From: Rhododendron vialii
Taxonomy: Eukaryota; Streptophyta; Magnoliopsida; Ericales; Ericaceae
Assembly: GCF_030253575.1 (NCBI RefSeq)
Contig: NC_080560.1
Span: 10,908,501-10,972,500 of the forward strand
Direction: 5' to 3'
Length of the DNA: 64,000 nt
The position numbers and the translations under genes are program-made. The notes below the pieces were generated by a model. It was given only the letters and a program-made list of their open reading frames with translations. It ran no database searches and was not told where the DNA came from. Every line of letters starts with the position of its first letter. Position 1 is the stretch's first letter. This document shows, one piece after another, positions 19,601 through 30,840 of the stretch.

Positions 19601-22098
19601 TCAATTGACCTTGGAGTCTCTATTTTAGCAGACTTTGATCTTCTTCCTCTTCACGTCTTCACTGTTTGTGGACTGGCTTTTTTTTTTTTTTTTTTGTGGA
19701 CTGGCCTTTGATCTCTGTCTTCATCTTTTGATTTTAGTGCGGCCTTTTTGGTTTTGGGGTTGAATGATGATCTAGTTCTTTCTTTCCTTTCTGGGGTGAA
19801 CAACTTAATTAGTGTACATTTTTGCTGCTTTCTAATTTCCATAAGATATCCTGTTTATAAATAGTCTCAATTGAAAATATCAAAATTGTGTTATGAACCT
19901 TGCTGTATCCAAACCGAAAAATCTATGAGTACCGACCATTGGGGGAGAGAAAACGTACCGACGGCCGCCGGCGGGCCGTCTCCGGCCACCGGACGGCCGA
20001 TCCGAGCCGTTCAAAAATTCTAAAAAATAAAACCGAGGGGGTCAACGCGAGAATCAAGGGCATCCGAGGTGTTTAGGGTGCTTGATCAAAGCACCCTTTT
20101 TTCGTGTATATATGTACACACACATATATACACGAAAAAAGGGTGCTTTGATCAAGCACCCTAAACACCTCGGATGCCCTTGATTCCCGCGTTGACCCCC
20201 TCGGTTTTATTTTTTAGAATTTTTGAACGGCTCGGATCGGCCGTCCGGTGGCCGGAGACGGCCCGCCGGCGGCCGTCGGTACGTTTTCCCTCCCCGTGGT
20301 CGGTACATATAGCAACACTCGTATCCAAACTGTACCTCTCCTGTATCCTACATAAAAAATTGTAATACTTATTTGTCATACCGGGTTTCTGGGTAACAGT
20401 GTGCGTGTGGGTCTCCAGTACTCGTTAGGGGCTTTTTTGGAGTACTTGTGCCTTTTAGGGTGGATGGCATTTCCGTTTTGGCAGCTTATAGGCGTCTTTT
20501 CAATAGTCGTTTGTAATCACACATTCCAGTCCACATGAATTTTGTTTTCTGTGCTCTCCTACACGAATTAAATATCTGTGTGTTTTCCAATCCATTACTG
20601 GGACTGGATACTGCATTGGACATATTCAATAATGGTTCTGGTTCTAGTACTAGTTCTTGTATAATTTGTTTCCAGGGCAGCAGATGACCTGGTATGAGGG
20701 TAAACTGAGACAGTTTATTGGTTATCTCCTTATTTTGTTTATGAGGCAATTACCATCCCCTTGCGTATTTTCATTATGCGACTGTATTAGAGAAGGTATA
20801 GTTTTACAATGTTCTAGGTTGAAAATGTGCATACTGTTGAATGATATTTTTATCTAATTAGGTTGCAGGGTCTGCTATTATATTTGAGGTGCAACGAAGT
20901 GCTAGGTCAGAAGCTAGGAAGGAGGAAAAGAGGAAACAAGAAATACAGGTTGATTTCCTTATTGTGTCATTAAAACTTTCCTTGCCGCTTTCATTTTGTT
21001 TCATAACTGTGTTAAGTGGCCTCCAGATTGTGTTCCATTATTCATGGGCTTTCTACTTCTTTTGAGGGACAGAGTGATGGTGCTCTCATTGAGTAGATCC
21101 TTCATGTTACATGTTGTTAGAGCTTGTCCCACATTGGTTAATTATAACCTCCGAAACTAGTATATAAGCTTGGGCGGCCTCCCCACTCATCACCAAATGG
21201 TTTTGAGTTGGATGCTTTAACATGGTATTGGAGCTAGTCGTTCCGAGGCTTTTGGACAGTTGATTGATTACCCCGTTGTTTCTGCCTTTAAGTGCATCTT
21301 GTTTCGTTGTGATCCCTGTATTTTGGATTCTTTGTTTACCTCTGCACGTGCAAATCAGGAGTCGCACGTGCGGGGGAGTATATGAGCCTGGGCGGCCTCT
21401 CCACTTATTGCCAATTGATTTTGAGTTGGATGCTTTAACACATGTCATGGCTTTTTGCCAATTCATGCCCGTTCCCGCCTCACCTGCGTCACTACTTTTA
21501 AGAAATATTGTGTTCAACTTCTCGGCGTTTCAAAATGGACAGAAATTATGTCATACTTATTTGTTGTTTACATGGAGTAAGGGTGCTTTTTTTTAAGTTG
21601 GTATCAAAGTCGCTTCTTGGTGACTTATCAACGTACCGTTTAACTGTAGAAGGGATATTGAGATCCAAACGCAAGATTACCGATGATGGTGTCAACAGTA
21701 TGTCATACTATGAGCGCTGGCTGCTTTATAAGTTCTACTTCGTTTTCCTACATTTGGAGGCATTCATTTTCTCTATGGTTTTATGTCTCACACATACCAA
21801 TACTCTGACAGGATTTTCTACTAGATGAAGTTACTGGTAGTATGTTCATCAAACAAGGGGATTTTTAAGCCTAGTCTGTTTTCAATTTGGTGTCTGGTAT
21901 GATGGGTTCGATTCTATGCATAACGAAGATGCATCATTCTATCCTTTGTCTCTGTTATGTTAGGCAATGAAGCAACGCGACGAAGATCTAGCAAGAGAAT
22001 TGGAGCTTCTAAAGCACAAAATTGCAGAGATGGAGCAACATATGTTAAACTTCCAGCATGGTCACAACACCGGAGATGGACAAGAGAAACATACTTGA
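16604..22098 (+). CDS. OPA3: OPA3-like protein, four exons, 161 aa
   Basis: Exons 16604-16732, 18409-18543, 20862-20948 and 21964-22098 join in frame to 161 codons plus a TGA; all introns are GT-AG. The start is the ATG opening MILPVVKLGTLALRTASKPI; the residues that follow (ANRLKKEAGKHPKF, FIVDIAQ, VQRRIYGRATDVTIRPLNEE, GELFVFTVAGSAIIFEVQRS) are the conserved core of the optic atrophy 3 family, and the length fits. The third exon has a basic Arg/Lys-rich stretch and exon 4 a heptad-like helix (MKQRDEDLARELELLKHKIA), as in family C-termini. Animal OPA3 is mitochondrial and linked to lipid and organelle morphology; the plant role is undefined. Introns carry a SINE, a foldback MITE and a TRIM. 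The gene has a truncated duplicate at 5752-6420. Confidence 0.92.
17209..17410 (+). mobile_element. SINE in OPA3 intron 1
   Basis: It begins near TCCCAAGGGTTTTGGCTAG (A-box-like GGCTAGTTGG), has a B-box-like GTTTGAATTCCC, ends in ACTGGCCCGGACACTCGTTA followed by poly(A), and is flanked by GTGTAACCCATGT (17196-17208) and GTTTAACCCATGT (17411-17423), 12 of 13 identical. The same tail recurs on the minus strand at 29311, 50688 and 52830, defining a family. Confidence 0.8.
19915..20320. mobile_element. Foldback MULE-type MITE in OPA3 intron 2
   Basis: The 406-bp element is flanked by the 10-bp duplication GTATCCAAAC at 19905-19914 and 20321-20330. Its arms contain GTACCGACCA near each end and ACGGCCGATCCGAGCCGTTC, and pair almost perfectly to a central AT-rich tip at TATATATGTACACACACATA. 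It is related to the element at 3796-4191 by the shared GGCTCGGATCGGCCGTC core. Confidence 0.9.
21115..21440 (+). mobile_element. TRIM retrotransposon in OPA3 intron 3
   Basis: A 326-bp terminal-repeat retrotransposon in miniature. The 5' LTR is 21115-21222 (TGTTAGAGCTTGTCCCACAT...GCTTTAACA), directly followed by TGGTATTGGAGCT, a primer-binding site like that for initiator tRNA-Met. A noncoding core ends in the purine tract GCGGGGGAG, and a 5'-shortened 3' LTR (about 21379-21440) follows. TSD CATGT is at 21110-21114 and 21441-21445. There are no proteins, so it must have moved with help from other elements. Confidence 0.9.
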
Positions 22099-22105
22099 TA
22101 GCTCT

Positions 22106-22270
22106 GCATCATAATACTTTAAGGCTGTGTTTGGATCTTGAGTTTATGGAGAGAAATATTGGAGAAATCCCCATGCGTTTGCATTACCTTTTCTATTCCT
22201 TTTCTTTTCTCCACAAATCAAGATTTCAAGCACAATCTGGATCTAACGAACAAGAGAGTCCATTGGCGGT
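22106..22270. mobile_element. Possible MITE in the OPA3 3' region
   Basis: GTGTTTGGATCTTGAGTTTA...GGAGAG is imperfectly inverted by CTCCACAAATCAAGATTTCA...CTGGATC. It starts just after the OPA3 stop codon and would be part of the 3' UTR. Termini are weak. Confidence 0.35.
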
Positions 22271-22489
22271 TTTCCCCTCAACAGGAAACCATTTCGGCTA
22301 CGTTCATTATTTAGAATTTTTCTTGCATTGGCCGGTTGAGTTTGGGGTTGATCGGTTTAATTTGTAACCAAGGGAAGCAAATGTATGAAAGCTGGTTGTC
22401 CTCTTTGTTTCATTATAGTGTGGTGTTACCTTACCTGTATCTATAGTACTATGCTTGTGCAAAGATAACAAGTAGGAGTACTTGCTAGT

Positions 22490-23021
22490 GTGGGATGTAA
22501 AATGACGAACTACTCCCTTTGTCTTATTTTATTTGTCTTTTTTTTTTTTGGATGTTTTCAAGTTTTGTTCTTTTTGAAAAGTCAAAAAGAAAAAGTGTCA
22601 ATTTTACAAACTTGTTTCAAAGTAGATTTGAATGGAAAGTTCAAATAGACGGGAATGGACCGTAGAAAACTTTACAGGACTTTGCCTGATGTTAAATATC
22701 TAATTCAATTTTGCAAAGAGACATGCATTAATTGGTCTCTTTAAAAAAAAAAAAAAAAAAACTCCATGCACGATAAGTACATAATAGTACTAGCTACGAA
22801 TATGAGATGAAAGGAGTGTGTATATTAGGCTTTTGTGCTCAACTCGGCTAGCTTTGTTCTAGTTACATCGATAGGCTAAGTTTATAGAGAAGAGATAGAA
22901 ATATGGTTGTTGAATAGTTTTTCACTAATTTAAATGATTAATTGGGATTTTTATATTAGTGAGATAATTGTCCCCAAAAAATTATCTCACAAGTGTAGGG
23001 TCCCTTGAAATCTCTGACCTA
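22490..23021. other. Intergenic spacer
   Basis: Holds one Stowaway-like end (ACTCCCTTTGTCTTATTTTA at 22511) without a clear partner, and a poly(A) run at about 22743-22761. No gene seen. Confidence 0.4.
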
Positions 23022-23024
23022 TAA

Positions 23025-24087
23025 GGGCCCGCTTGGATGCAGGTAAAAAATTGGGGGTAAAAAATATGAAGGGAATATTAATTTTGATGGTTTATGGAGG
23101 GGAGATAAAATAGTATGTAGTTTGGATGGAGTATTAAATAGGGAGATAAAATTTGACTTTGTTTGGATGGTTTATAGAATGGGGGGATGAGAAGGGGTGG
23201 ATGGTGGAAAAAGCTGTCAAATGACTATTTTGTCCATGTACAGTGTTAAATTTGATTACATATTAAAATAAGTATATAAATTCAAAAATTAATATTAAAA
23301 AATGTCTATTCTAAATTTTTTATATTAAAAAACGTTTTTACACCATTTATATATTAAAAAATATAGTTAAAAAATTAAGTGTTTCGATTTTCAATCCATT
23401 TGAACCAGTGCGAATATCTTATTTTTTTAATAATTTTATCTTAGATGGTCATTATGAATTTTTGGCTCTAAGGCCTTTCAATGAGCACCCTAAGAGACCT
23501 TTGAAACTAAATAAGGAGTTTTCGGGTGCTCGTTGAATGGCCTTAGAGCCAAAAAGCCATTATGACCATTTAAGATAAAATGATTAAAAAAATATGATTT
23601 TTGCACCGGTTCAAACGGGTTGAAAATTGAAACACTTAATTGTTTTAACTATATTTTTTAATATATAAATGGTGTAAAAATAAATAAGTGTTCCAATTTT
23701 CAATCCGTTTGAACCGGTGCGAAGATCTTATTTTTCTGATCATTTTATCTTAAATGGTCATAATGGATTTTTTGTTCTAAGGCCTTTTAATGAGCACCCT
23801 AAGAGAGTTCTGAAACTAAATAAAGAGTTTTTCGGGTTGGAGAAAGGGGGTAAGCAAGGGTGATTTCGTCCAAATTCCTCCCCTCTAAAGCCGGATTAAA
23901 TTTGGGGAGGTTAAGGGGTGCCCAAAAATTATACCCGAGAATCCCTGAAATGGGTGAAACGGAAGAAGGGGTGAAAACTAAGACCCCTCCAATTTTCATT
24001 CCCAAACACCGGCTTAACAGTGAGCCCCACCCCATTTACCCCCTCTTATTTTTGCCCCCCTTGTTTTCACTCCATCCAAACAGGCCC
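23025..24087. mobile_element. PIF/Harbinger-like non-autonomous element
   Basis: Ends GGGCCCGCTTGGATG and CATCCAAACAGGCCC are inverted copies, flanked by the 3-bp duplication TAA (23022-23024, 24088-24090), the pattern of Tourist/Harbinger elements. The 1063-bp interior has no transposase. It includes an inverted repeat centred near 23520 (GGCTCTAAGGCCTTTCAATG against CATTGAA-type GTTGAATGGCCTTAGAGCC) and a partial direct repeat of the same unit near 23690-23820. Confidence 0.85.
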
Positions 24088-24214
24088 TAAGAGTCTCATT
24101 GTGAGTGAATTGTAGCCTTGTAGGATATTGAGAATACAGATCCTATGCAGAAATTTACATATAATTTACGAAAAAGAACAAATAACATATTGCGGGATAT
24201 TTTCTTGGGTATTA

Positions 24215-24374
24215 CTCCTTTCGTCCCCATTTAATAGTCTGTTTGGGAGTTTGTGTCACTTTTCAATCTCTCATATCTCATAATATATAATGTTATGTGA
24301 TTTTGAAAATACTCTCTAATAGAATTAATTAAATGTTATCAAACAAGATCCGCATTAAACGGGAACGGAGGGAG
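24215..24374. mobile_element. Stowaway MITE
   Basis: A 160-bp element with terminal CTCCTTTCGTCCCC and its inverted partner GGGAACGGAGGGAG, flanked by the TA dinucleotide (24213-24214, 24375-24376). The core is AT-rich with no coding content, as is typical of Tc1/mariner-derived Stowaway elements. Confidence 0.85.
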
Positions 24375-24446
24375 TAACCACTTAGCAACTTGAAAACTAC
24401 CAGAGGTCCAGAAACATTAGAATTCGCATCGGGCCGGAGAACACTG

Positions 24447-27400
24447 GGCTCGTTTGGATGAGGTATTAGGTTTGGAGGTATTATGTATGAAGGGGGGATT
24501 GGATAGTAAGGGGTATTATGTAAGAAGGGTGGATCCACATTGATGTGACGAGGGGATTAAATAATACTTGGTTTGGATAAGGTATAAAATGGAGGGATAA
24601 GGTTGTTTTGTAGTTGAATGGAAGAAAGAGGGGGTATTATAAGGGGGGATTACACATAGCCGGCTCTCACCCTAGCCATGTGTAAGCCCCCCTTAGGGCG
24701 TATTAGGGGGGATTATGGAGGAGGGGTATTAAGATATCCCCTTATTTATTGAGAGCTTTGGCCAGAAGGACATACTATAGGGTTTAATGATGTAATTAGG
24801 ACATCAAAAAATTCCAACCAGGCTCCAGGACATTTTCCCCCGCCTTCCAAAAATACCCCCATTCTAAAACAAACACGGAGAGGGCAAATCCCAAAACTGT
24901 TCCGTCAACCCCCAAATGTCACTTCTCTCTCGTGATCGCCTACAACCTCTGACGATTGAGAACTCTGTGATTTTCTTCACGCCATCTCCAGCAACAACCT
25001 CTGGCAATCGATGCCGGTAATTTTCCAGCGCCATGTCCGTGGGTGTAGCAGGCGTGGAGTAGAAACTCGCCGGAAAGTATGGTGATCGGCGGGGGTGGCT
25101 CTTAGCAATTGCCGAGTTAAGTTGATCCATTAGTTGACTGAAATTTTTTTTTGGGTGGCACCGGCGGCGAGGGGATGCTAGGCGCCGGAGATGGGGACTC
25201 GGAGGGGCTCGTGGCAGGGGCGGGTATGGGGTGTGGATCGGAGATGGGAATGAATTCGCAACCACCGGCACCAACGAAAGTGTGGTGGTGAGTTTTGGGA
25301 TATAGAATATGACTAGAATCAGTGGTACTTTACAGCTTTCATTTGTTTTACTTGAATTCAATGTTCTTCCTTTATTTTTGTCACCAGAGATGGCATTTTG
25401 CTCGGGAAGAAAATGTGATAGTGGTGGGACACAATTACCATTTACCAATGTACTTGACAGAGGTGAGTTTGAGTATAGAGATGGGGAAGATGGGTCAGTG
25501 ATGACTCACTATATTTCTACAAAAACCTACTCACATAGAGATGGGGAAAGAGATGATTATTTGTTCTCGGTAGTTGACTCTCTCTCCTCATTTGAGTTTC
25601 CTTTCCAAGGTCTACTTTGGGAGAAAAATATCTCCAGTAACTCTTTTTTTCTCTTACATTTGTTGTGTTCCAAAAAGATAATGGAAATAGTCATATCTAT
25701 AAATCAATTATATGTGTGCCTTTCTAATAAGAAAAATGCAAAAGAAAGAAAAGGCAAGACAAATTAAACAAATAATATTAAATGCGCTACTTTGTCAACT
25801 TAATAACACAAAGATACACACACCATTATATGTGTGATACCCAAAGCACACTGATATTCTTATATGTATTTATCAATCATCTATATCTTCTAAAAAAATG
25901 CTAGATGATGTTAACTCTGTCAATTTATTCTTTTATTTTTCTAAAATAAGGTAACAGATAAAGTTATTTGTGTAAATATTTTCTTTGCATCTTCCAAAAA
26001 AGGAACAAATAACATTAGCTATGCAAATCGATCTATTTTTTTTCTCTAATATAAGGCAATAGATAACGTTATTTGTATAAATATATTCTTTGAATCATCC
26101 AAAAAAAGAACAAATAACGTTAGCTGTGCAAATCTATTTTTTTTCCTCTTTAAAATAAGGCAACAAATAACGTTATTTGTGTAAATATATTCTTTGGATC
26201 TTCCAAAAAAACAAGAACAATTTTTTTTCTCTTTAAAATAAGGCAACAAATAACATTATTTGTGTAAATATATTCTTTGAATCTTCCAAAAAAAAAAAGA
26301 AGAACAAATAACGTTAGCTATGCAAATCTATTTTTTCCTTTAAAATAAGGCAACAGATAACGTTATTTGTGTAAATATATTCTTTGGATCTTCCAAAAAA
26401 AGAACAAATAGCATTAGTTGTGCAATCTATTTTTTCTCTCTTTAAAATAAGGCAACAAATAACGTTATTTGTGTAAATATATTCTTTGTATCTTTCAAAA
26501 AAAAAGAATAAATAGCGTTAACTGTGCAAATCTATTTTTTTCTCTTTAAAATAAGGCAATAGATAACGTTATTTGTATAAATATATTCTTTGGCTCTTCC
26601 AAAAAAACAACAAATAATGTTAGTTGTGCAAATCTATTTTTTTCTCTCTTTAAAATAAGGCAACAGATAATGTTATTTGTGTAAATATATTCTTTGGCTC
26701 TTCCAAAAAAACAACAAATAATGTTAGCTGTGCAAATCTATTTTTTTCTCTCTTTAAAATAAGGCAACAGATAACGTTATTTGTGTAAGAATATTCTTTT
26801 GGATCTTCAAAAAAAAAACAAATATCGTTAGCTGTGCAAATCTATTTTCTTCACCAAATTCACAAAACACATAAATCTTCACCAAATTCACAAAACACAT
26901 AAATTCTACCCATGAACTGATCATGCACACACCACATTGTTCAGTGCACGCCCCTCGTATAATTGACACGTTTTTCTCCATGCAACTACCATTTTTTATT
27001 CTCATTCTCTTTAATATAAGCACTCAAAACTAGTTTGATCATCTTATATTTAGTTCCTAATTAACCCTGAAAAAAATAGTTAACAACAAATATCAATTAC
27101 TTCCATTTTAATTATTAAATATTACAATTTTCTTGCAGCAAATATGGTTATCTTTTTAAATTCATACTCTGTATTATATCAAAAACAAAATAGATAATGT
27201 TATTTTTGCAAAATCTGTACTCTTTATAATCGCAATAAAATTAATAGATGTGATTATTTGCCTAAATCTGTACTAAGTATTATATCAGAAAAATTAACAC
27301 ATAATGTTATCTTTGTGAATTAAGTACTCTATATAATCGCAACGAAATATAGTTATCTATTATAATCTATATTCTGTATTATTCCCAAAAGACTAACATA

Positions 27401-28492
27401 TATGGTTATTTACTCGAAATCTATAATCTATAAAATGAATAAAACCTAGAAATATTGATATGATTATTTGTCCAAATCAACATCAATGTTTCATTTTTTT
27501 GACTTTAGCCAATTTTTGTTGTAAAAAAATTTGAGAGGTGATTTTCAAATCACTGAAATGTGGTCGTAGTCATCTACCCAATTTTGATATATATTTTTTT
27601 TTTGGCTTTATGCTGAATCAAAAGAAGAACACTACACATGTTTATGAAAAACTTTGAACACCTGCATGACTATCCACTGAAAGACCAAACATTAAAAAAT
27701 TATTATGCAAACAAATTAAGTTCGTCACAACTCTGAGATTTTCTCATAAATTGCTGCTCATGTGATTCAAGAAACATCACTGATCTCCGGCGATTTCCTT
27801 CTCTCTCTTTCCATCGGTTACCTCCCTCTCAGCTCCATCTTTGTCTTTCTCTTTCAAGGCTAACAAAAAAAAAGAAAGGCAAAATGGAAAATGGAAACCA
27901 GCGTATGGCAGCCATGGCCGCCGGGTTCCATCGCCGCCACCACTTCATCTCACTTCACCTCTCCTCCCTTCCTTCTCTCACCTTCCCTCTTTTCCTTCCC
28001 GACTCCTCTCCCCTTCTCCTTCTTCCCCGGCCGAACCGTTGCCACCGCCGTCGCGGCACAACTATGTGCAACTGCTGCTGCCGTGGGCTACTGCTCTCTC
28101 TCTCTCCTGTGTACTCGCAAGTGGGGTCTGGGTATGGTGCCGGCGGTGGTGCTGCGGCTACCATTTTCGTCGGGGACAGAGAGAGAGACAGCGAGACCCG
28201 AGAGGGCCACACGGCAATATAGAAAGACATAGGAAAAAACAACCGTCAATCATTCCCGGGGTATTTTTGTCCATTAAAGGACCTTCGGCACTATAATTGT
28301 TAAATCAATGGACTCTACACCCCATACAAACTTAGCGTGGGCTAGTTGGCCCAATAGACTCCTATTAAGGAGTTTAGACCAATTTTCTGCCTTATTTTTG
28401 GCTTGCCAAAGCACGCCATAGAAGAGGGCCCACGTATTAGAAGGGTGTATATTACAATACACCCTTCTATCGTGGCATCCAAACAGGCCCTT
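24447..28492. mobile_element. Possible 4-kb Harbinger-like composite
   Basis: GGGCTCGTTTGGATG at about 24449 and CATCCAAACAGGCCC at about 28478-28492 are inverted and match the ends of the element at 23025-24087. No matching TSD is seen (ACT on the left, TTA on the right), so these may be two unrelated ends. Between them are two GC-rich coding-like patches without recognisable domains (24870-25270 minus, 27780-28250) and the satellite array at 25.9-26.9 kb. No gene was recognised in this stretch. Confidence 0.25.
25935..26850. repeat. Satellite array, about nine units of roughly 100 bp, with a palindromic core
   Basis: Each unit runs TTTAAAATAAGGCAACAGAT, AACGTTATTTGTGTAAATAT, ATTCTTTGGATCTTCC, an A7-A11 tract, then GAACAAATAACGTTAGCTGT and GCAAATCTATTTTTTTC. 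The period varies from about 85 to 107 bp, mostly through the A and T tracts and one shortened unit near 26144-26230. Most units hold ACAAATAACGTTATTTGT, a perfect 18-bp palindrome, or a one-base variant. More diverged copies of the core continue to about 27480. The array is not coding. Confidence 0.9.
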
Positions 28493-29310
28493 AGTTCATA
28501 AAATAGGCCCGGCCCTTGGGATAGCGTGGGCTTCACACTTTGCCCTCGGTACTCACACGTGCCAAATCCGACCGTTGTCGGCACACCGCGTATTTACTTT
28601 CCTACTCCTATTTCCCTTCCAAAACTATACTTCCAGTCAGATTCTACATCGTATCCTCCGTATCCGAAAAGAAAGAGAAAATATATATTAGTTTCCCAAA
28701 TTCATCGGATTTTCCATTCGCAAATCACATATTCCAGAAATACGCTCCGTACCCATCTCTCCAATTCACCTCTTCTCTCTCCTCTCTGGTATTCTCTGAT
28801 ACAGGGCTAGCTCTCTCACAGAAGAAAGAAAGTTTTTTTTTTGGGCAATATTTCCTCAGAATGGAGAGGTATTACATTGCGTATGACCTCTTTAATATGT
28901 ACTCTGTAGATATATGTATAGTTGCATACATATTTGTACTCTCTCTTTTTTTGTCTTGTATATGCATAAGATTCTTGATGTGATTCGTCTGATGTATGAT
29001 TTGGGAATGTAAGCATAGTTTGTTGGTGTTATTAGGTGTATCTACTTCTTAATTAGATTCTAATTTCCATAAGATTTCCTGTGTTTTGTAATTTTAGTTT
29101 CTTTATGACAGCATTGTAATTTGTGGTCATGTCTTTTATGATTTATTCCTACAAGTTATATTACTACGGCAAGGCAGCATTACTATTACTGTATAAGATT
29201 GTTCTGTCCGAAGTAATTCGAAGTATCAATCTTTTAAGGGTTCCAAAACTGTCTTTGTAGTCTTTTGCAAACTAGTAAAATTGGAAAAGGGTGCTAATTG
29301 TTTTGATAAC

Positions 29311-29375
29311 TCAGGTGTCTGGGCCAGCTTACGCGCGCCTCGACTAATCCTGGGGGACCAATCTGCACCCAATTG
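29311..29375 (-). mobile_element. SINE tail fragment
   Basis: On the minus strand it ends CGCGCGTAAGCTGGCCCAGA, CACCTGAGTTATCAAAAC, the same tail as the SINEs at 50688 and 52830. Only the 3' part is preserved. Confidence 0.5.
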
Positions 29376-29529
29376 CAGGGAATCGCAATTAAAGTCGAGC
29401 AAAGCTCTGTATGGAAAAGGGTGCTTATTCGGAGAGGTTATTTTTGCTTTCTGGCCTCCTCCATTTATGGTTATGCATTGGGTCAAGTATTTGTGGAGGT
29501 ATTCATCATTCTAGGAAAGCATGAAAATG

Positions 29530-30840
29530 CGCTGCTGAATCATCACCTGTTTCGAAACCCACAAAGCTACACTGAGATAAATGTGAGGTGCCTTCATTTT
29601 TGTAGCAAAACTATGCAGATTTGATAGTAAGATTCTTTAGTCTGCTGTCCTTTGAATCCCTTCTATGCGTTATTTGAAGGTAATAGTTTTTTGGGATTTC
29701 ACAATTGTTCTACACAATCAAAATATAGCTAGTTACTCAGTCCTATTGTTTTCTATTCTACCTACTTTTTCTTCTTTGAAATTCAATTTTCTGACTGATT
29801 GTTTCATTTTGATAATGATTAGGGAACACGTACCGCACCGACAAATGAACTTCCATTGGCAGAACTATCTCTACAGTGTGCCACCTGCTTTAGGGGGTAG
29901 TAATTCTCAGTTTCCGCACCACAGTACCAGTGGAAGGTATTACAACTTCCTTCCGAGCATGCCAACTTATAACCATACTTCTGGTCCACAAGGTTATGGC
30001 TCGTCCACGGCAATTCACAATCCCAATCCTTCAGTTCAAGAGGGCTACACAAGCTTCCCTTCCCACCCACCCACATGGTATCTACTTGCTAGAGCAACTT
30101 TATATTGTTTATAGTCCATACAACATTAAGTTAACTTTGATTCTTGGAATTCCTAAAGTTTTCCTTTTGCTTGATACATCCCTCCACAGATTAAGGATCC
30201 AAACACAACCTTAAGTTAAATGCTGAATGTACCCAGCTTGCAGAAATGGCCTTTTTGATTCATCACGTGTTAGAAAATCCAAAATCCTTAGATGAGGTGG
30301 ATATTGGATTCCATGTTCTCCCAATTGGAGTTTGTTTAACAGAATTATGCTGATCTAGTTTTGGATGATAATACATTTGCAGTGTGTTTGGATCTTTGAT
30401 TCGCGAATTGGTTCGTCGAGGCAATTGGAAAGGGACTAGAGAACCGTGATGTTTTAAGGACTAATCTTTTTGTTTTTCCTCTGTAATTATCTGTTGTTCT
30501 TCAACTTCTATATTACTAACTGATTATTCCATTTGATCAACACTAGGGATCAAATACCACATCTTCAAAGAAATTTTGATGGATCGCGTCAAAACTGTCT
30601 CTCTAATTGGTGGTCCACCATAGAGCACAACAATTCTCACCTTCCAAACCAAGGAATCAGCAGAAGTAATCACTACTTTCATCTTCACATGTCAGATAAC
30701 CAGAGTGGCATGATGTCAAACTATGGTCCACGGCGTTATGGCTTGCCTGCATCAATCCATAATCACAATCCTTCTATTCAAAATAACAGCTATACCAGTC
30801 TCGCCGCTCACCAACCCAGACAGTACCTAGTAGAGCAGCA
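29530..30840 (+). repeat. Tandem exon duplication within the RING gene
   Basis: The protein of exon 29823-30077 (HRQMNF...YLYS, SGRYYNFLPSMPTYNHTSG, IHNPNPSVQEGYTSFPSHPP) aligns along its length with exon 30547-30914 (HLQRNF, SRSNHYFHLHMSDNQSG, IHNHNPSIQNNSYTSLAAHQ). Upstream, ENALLNHHLFRNPQSYTEIN (about 29525-29584) matches MAFLIHHVLENPKSLDEVDI (about 30245-30306). So a unit of about 720 bp carrying exon plus preceding sequence was duplicated. Copy 1 loses the frame just past its candidate donor GTATCT. Confidence 0.75.

Noticed and set aside
21957..22367. A 136-codon frame over OPA3 exon 4
   Set aside because: It is in a different frame from the exon; splice phase and family similarity favour the 44-residue exon ending at 22098.
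22505..22700. Stowaway MITE suggested by ACTCCCTTTGTCTTATTTTA
   Set aside because: No inverted partner with a flanking TA could be found; at most an eroded half.
24864..25448. A 194-codon minus-strand frame
   Set aside because: Pro/Arg-rich composition, no recognisable domain, no convincing splice context, and it is surrounded by transposon ends; kept only as a coding-like patch.
27884..28232. Overlapping 110-150 codon plus-strand frames
   Set aside because: Three frames are open at once because of C-rich low-complexity sequence; no family match.
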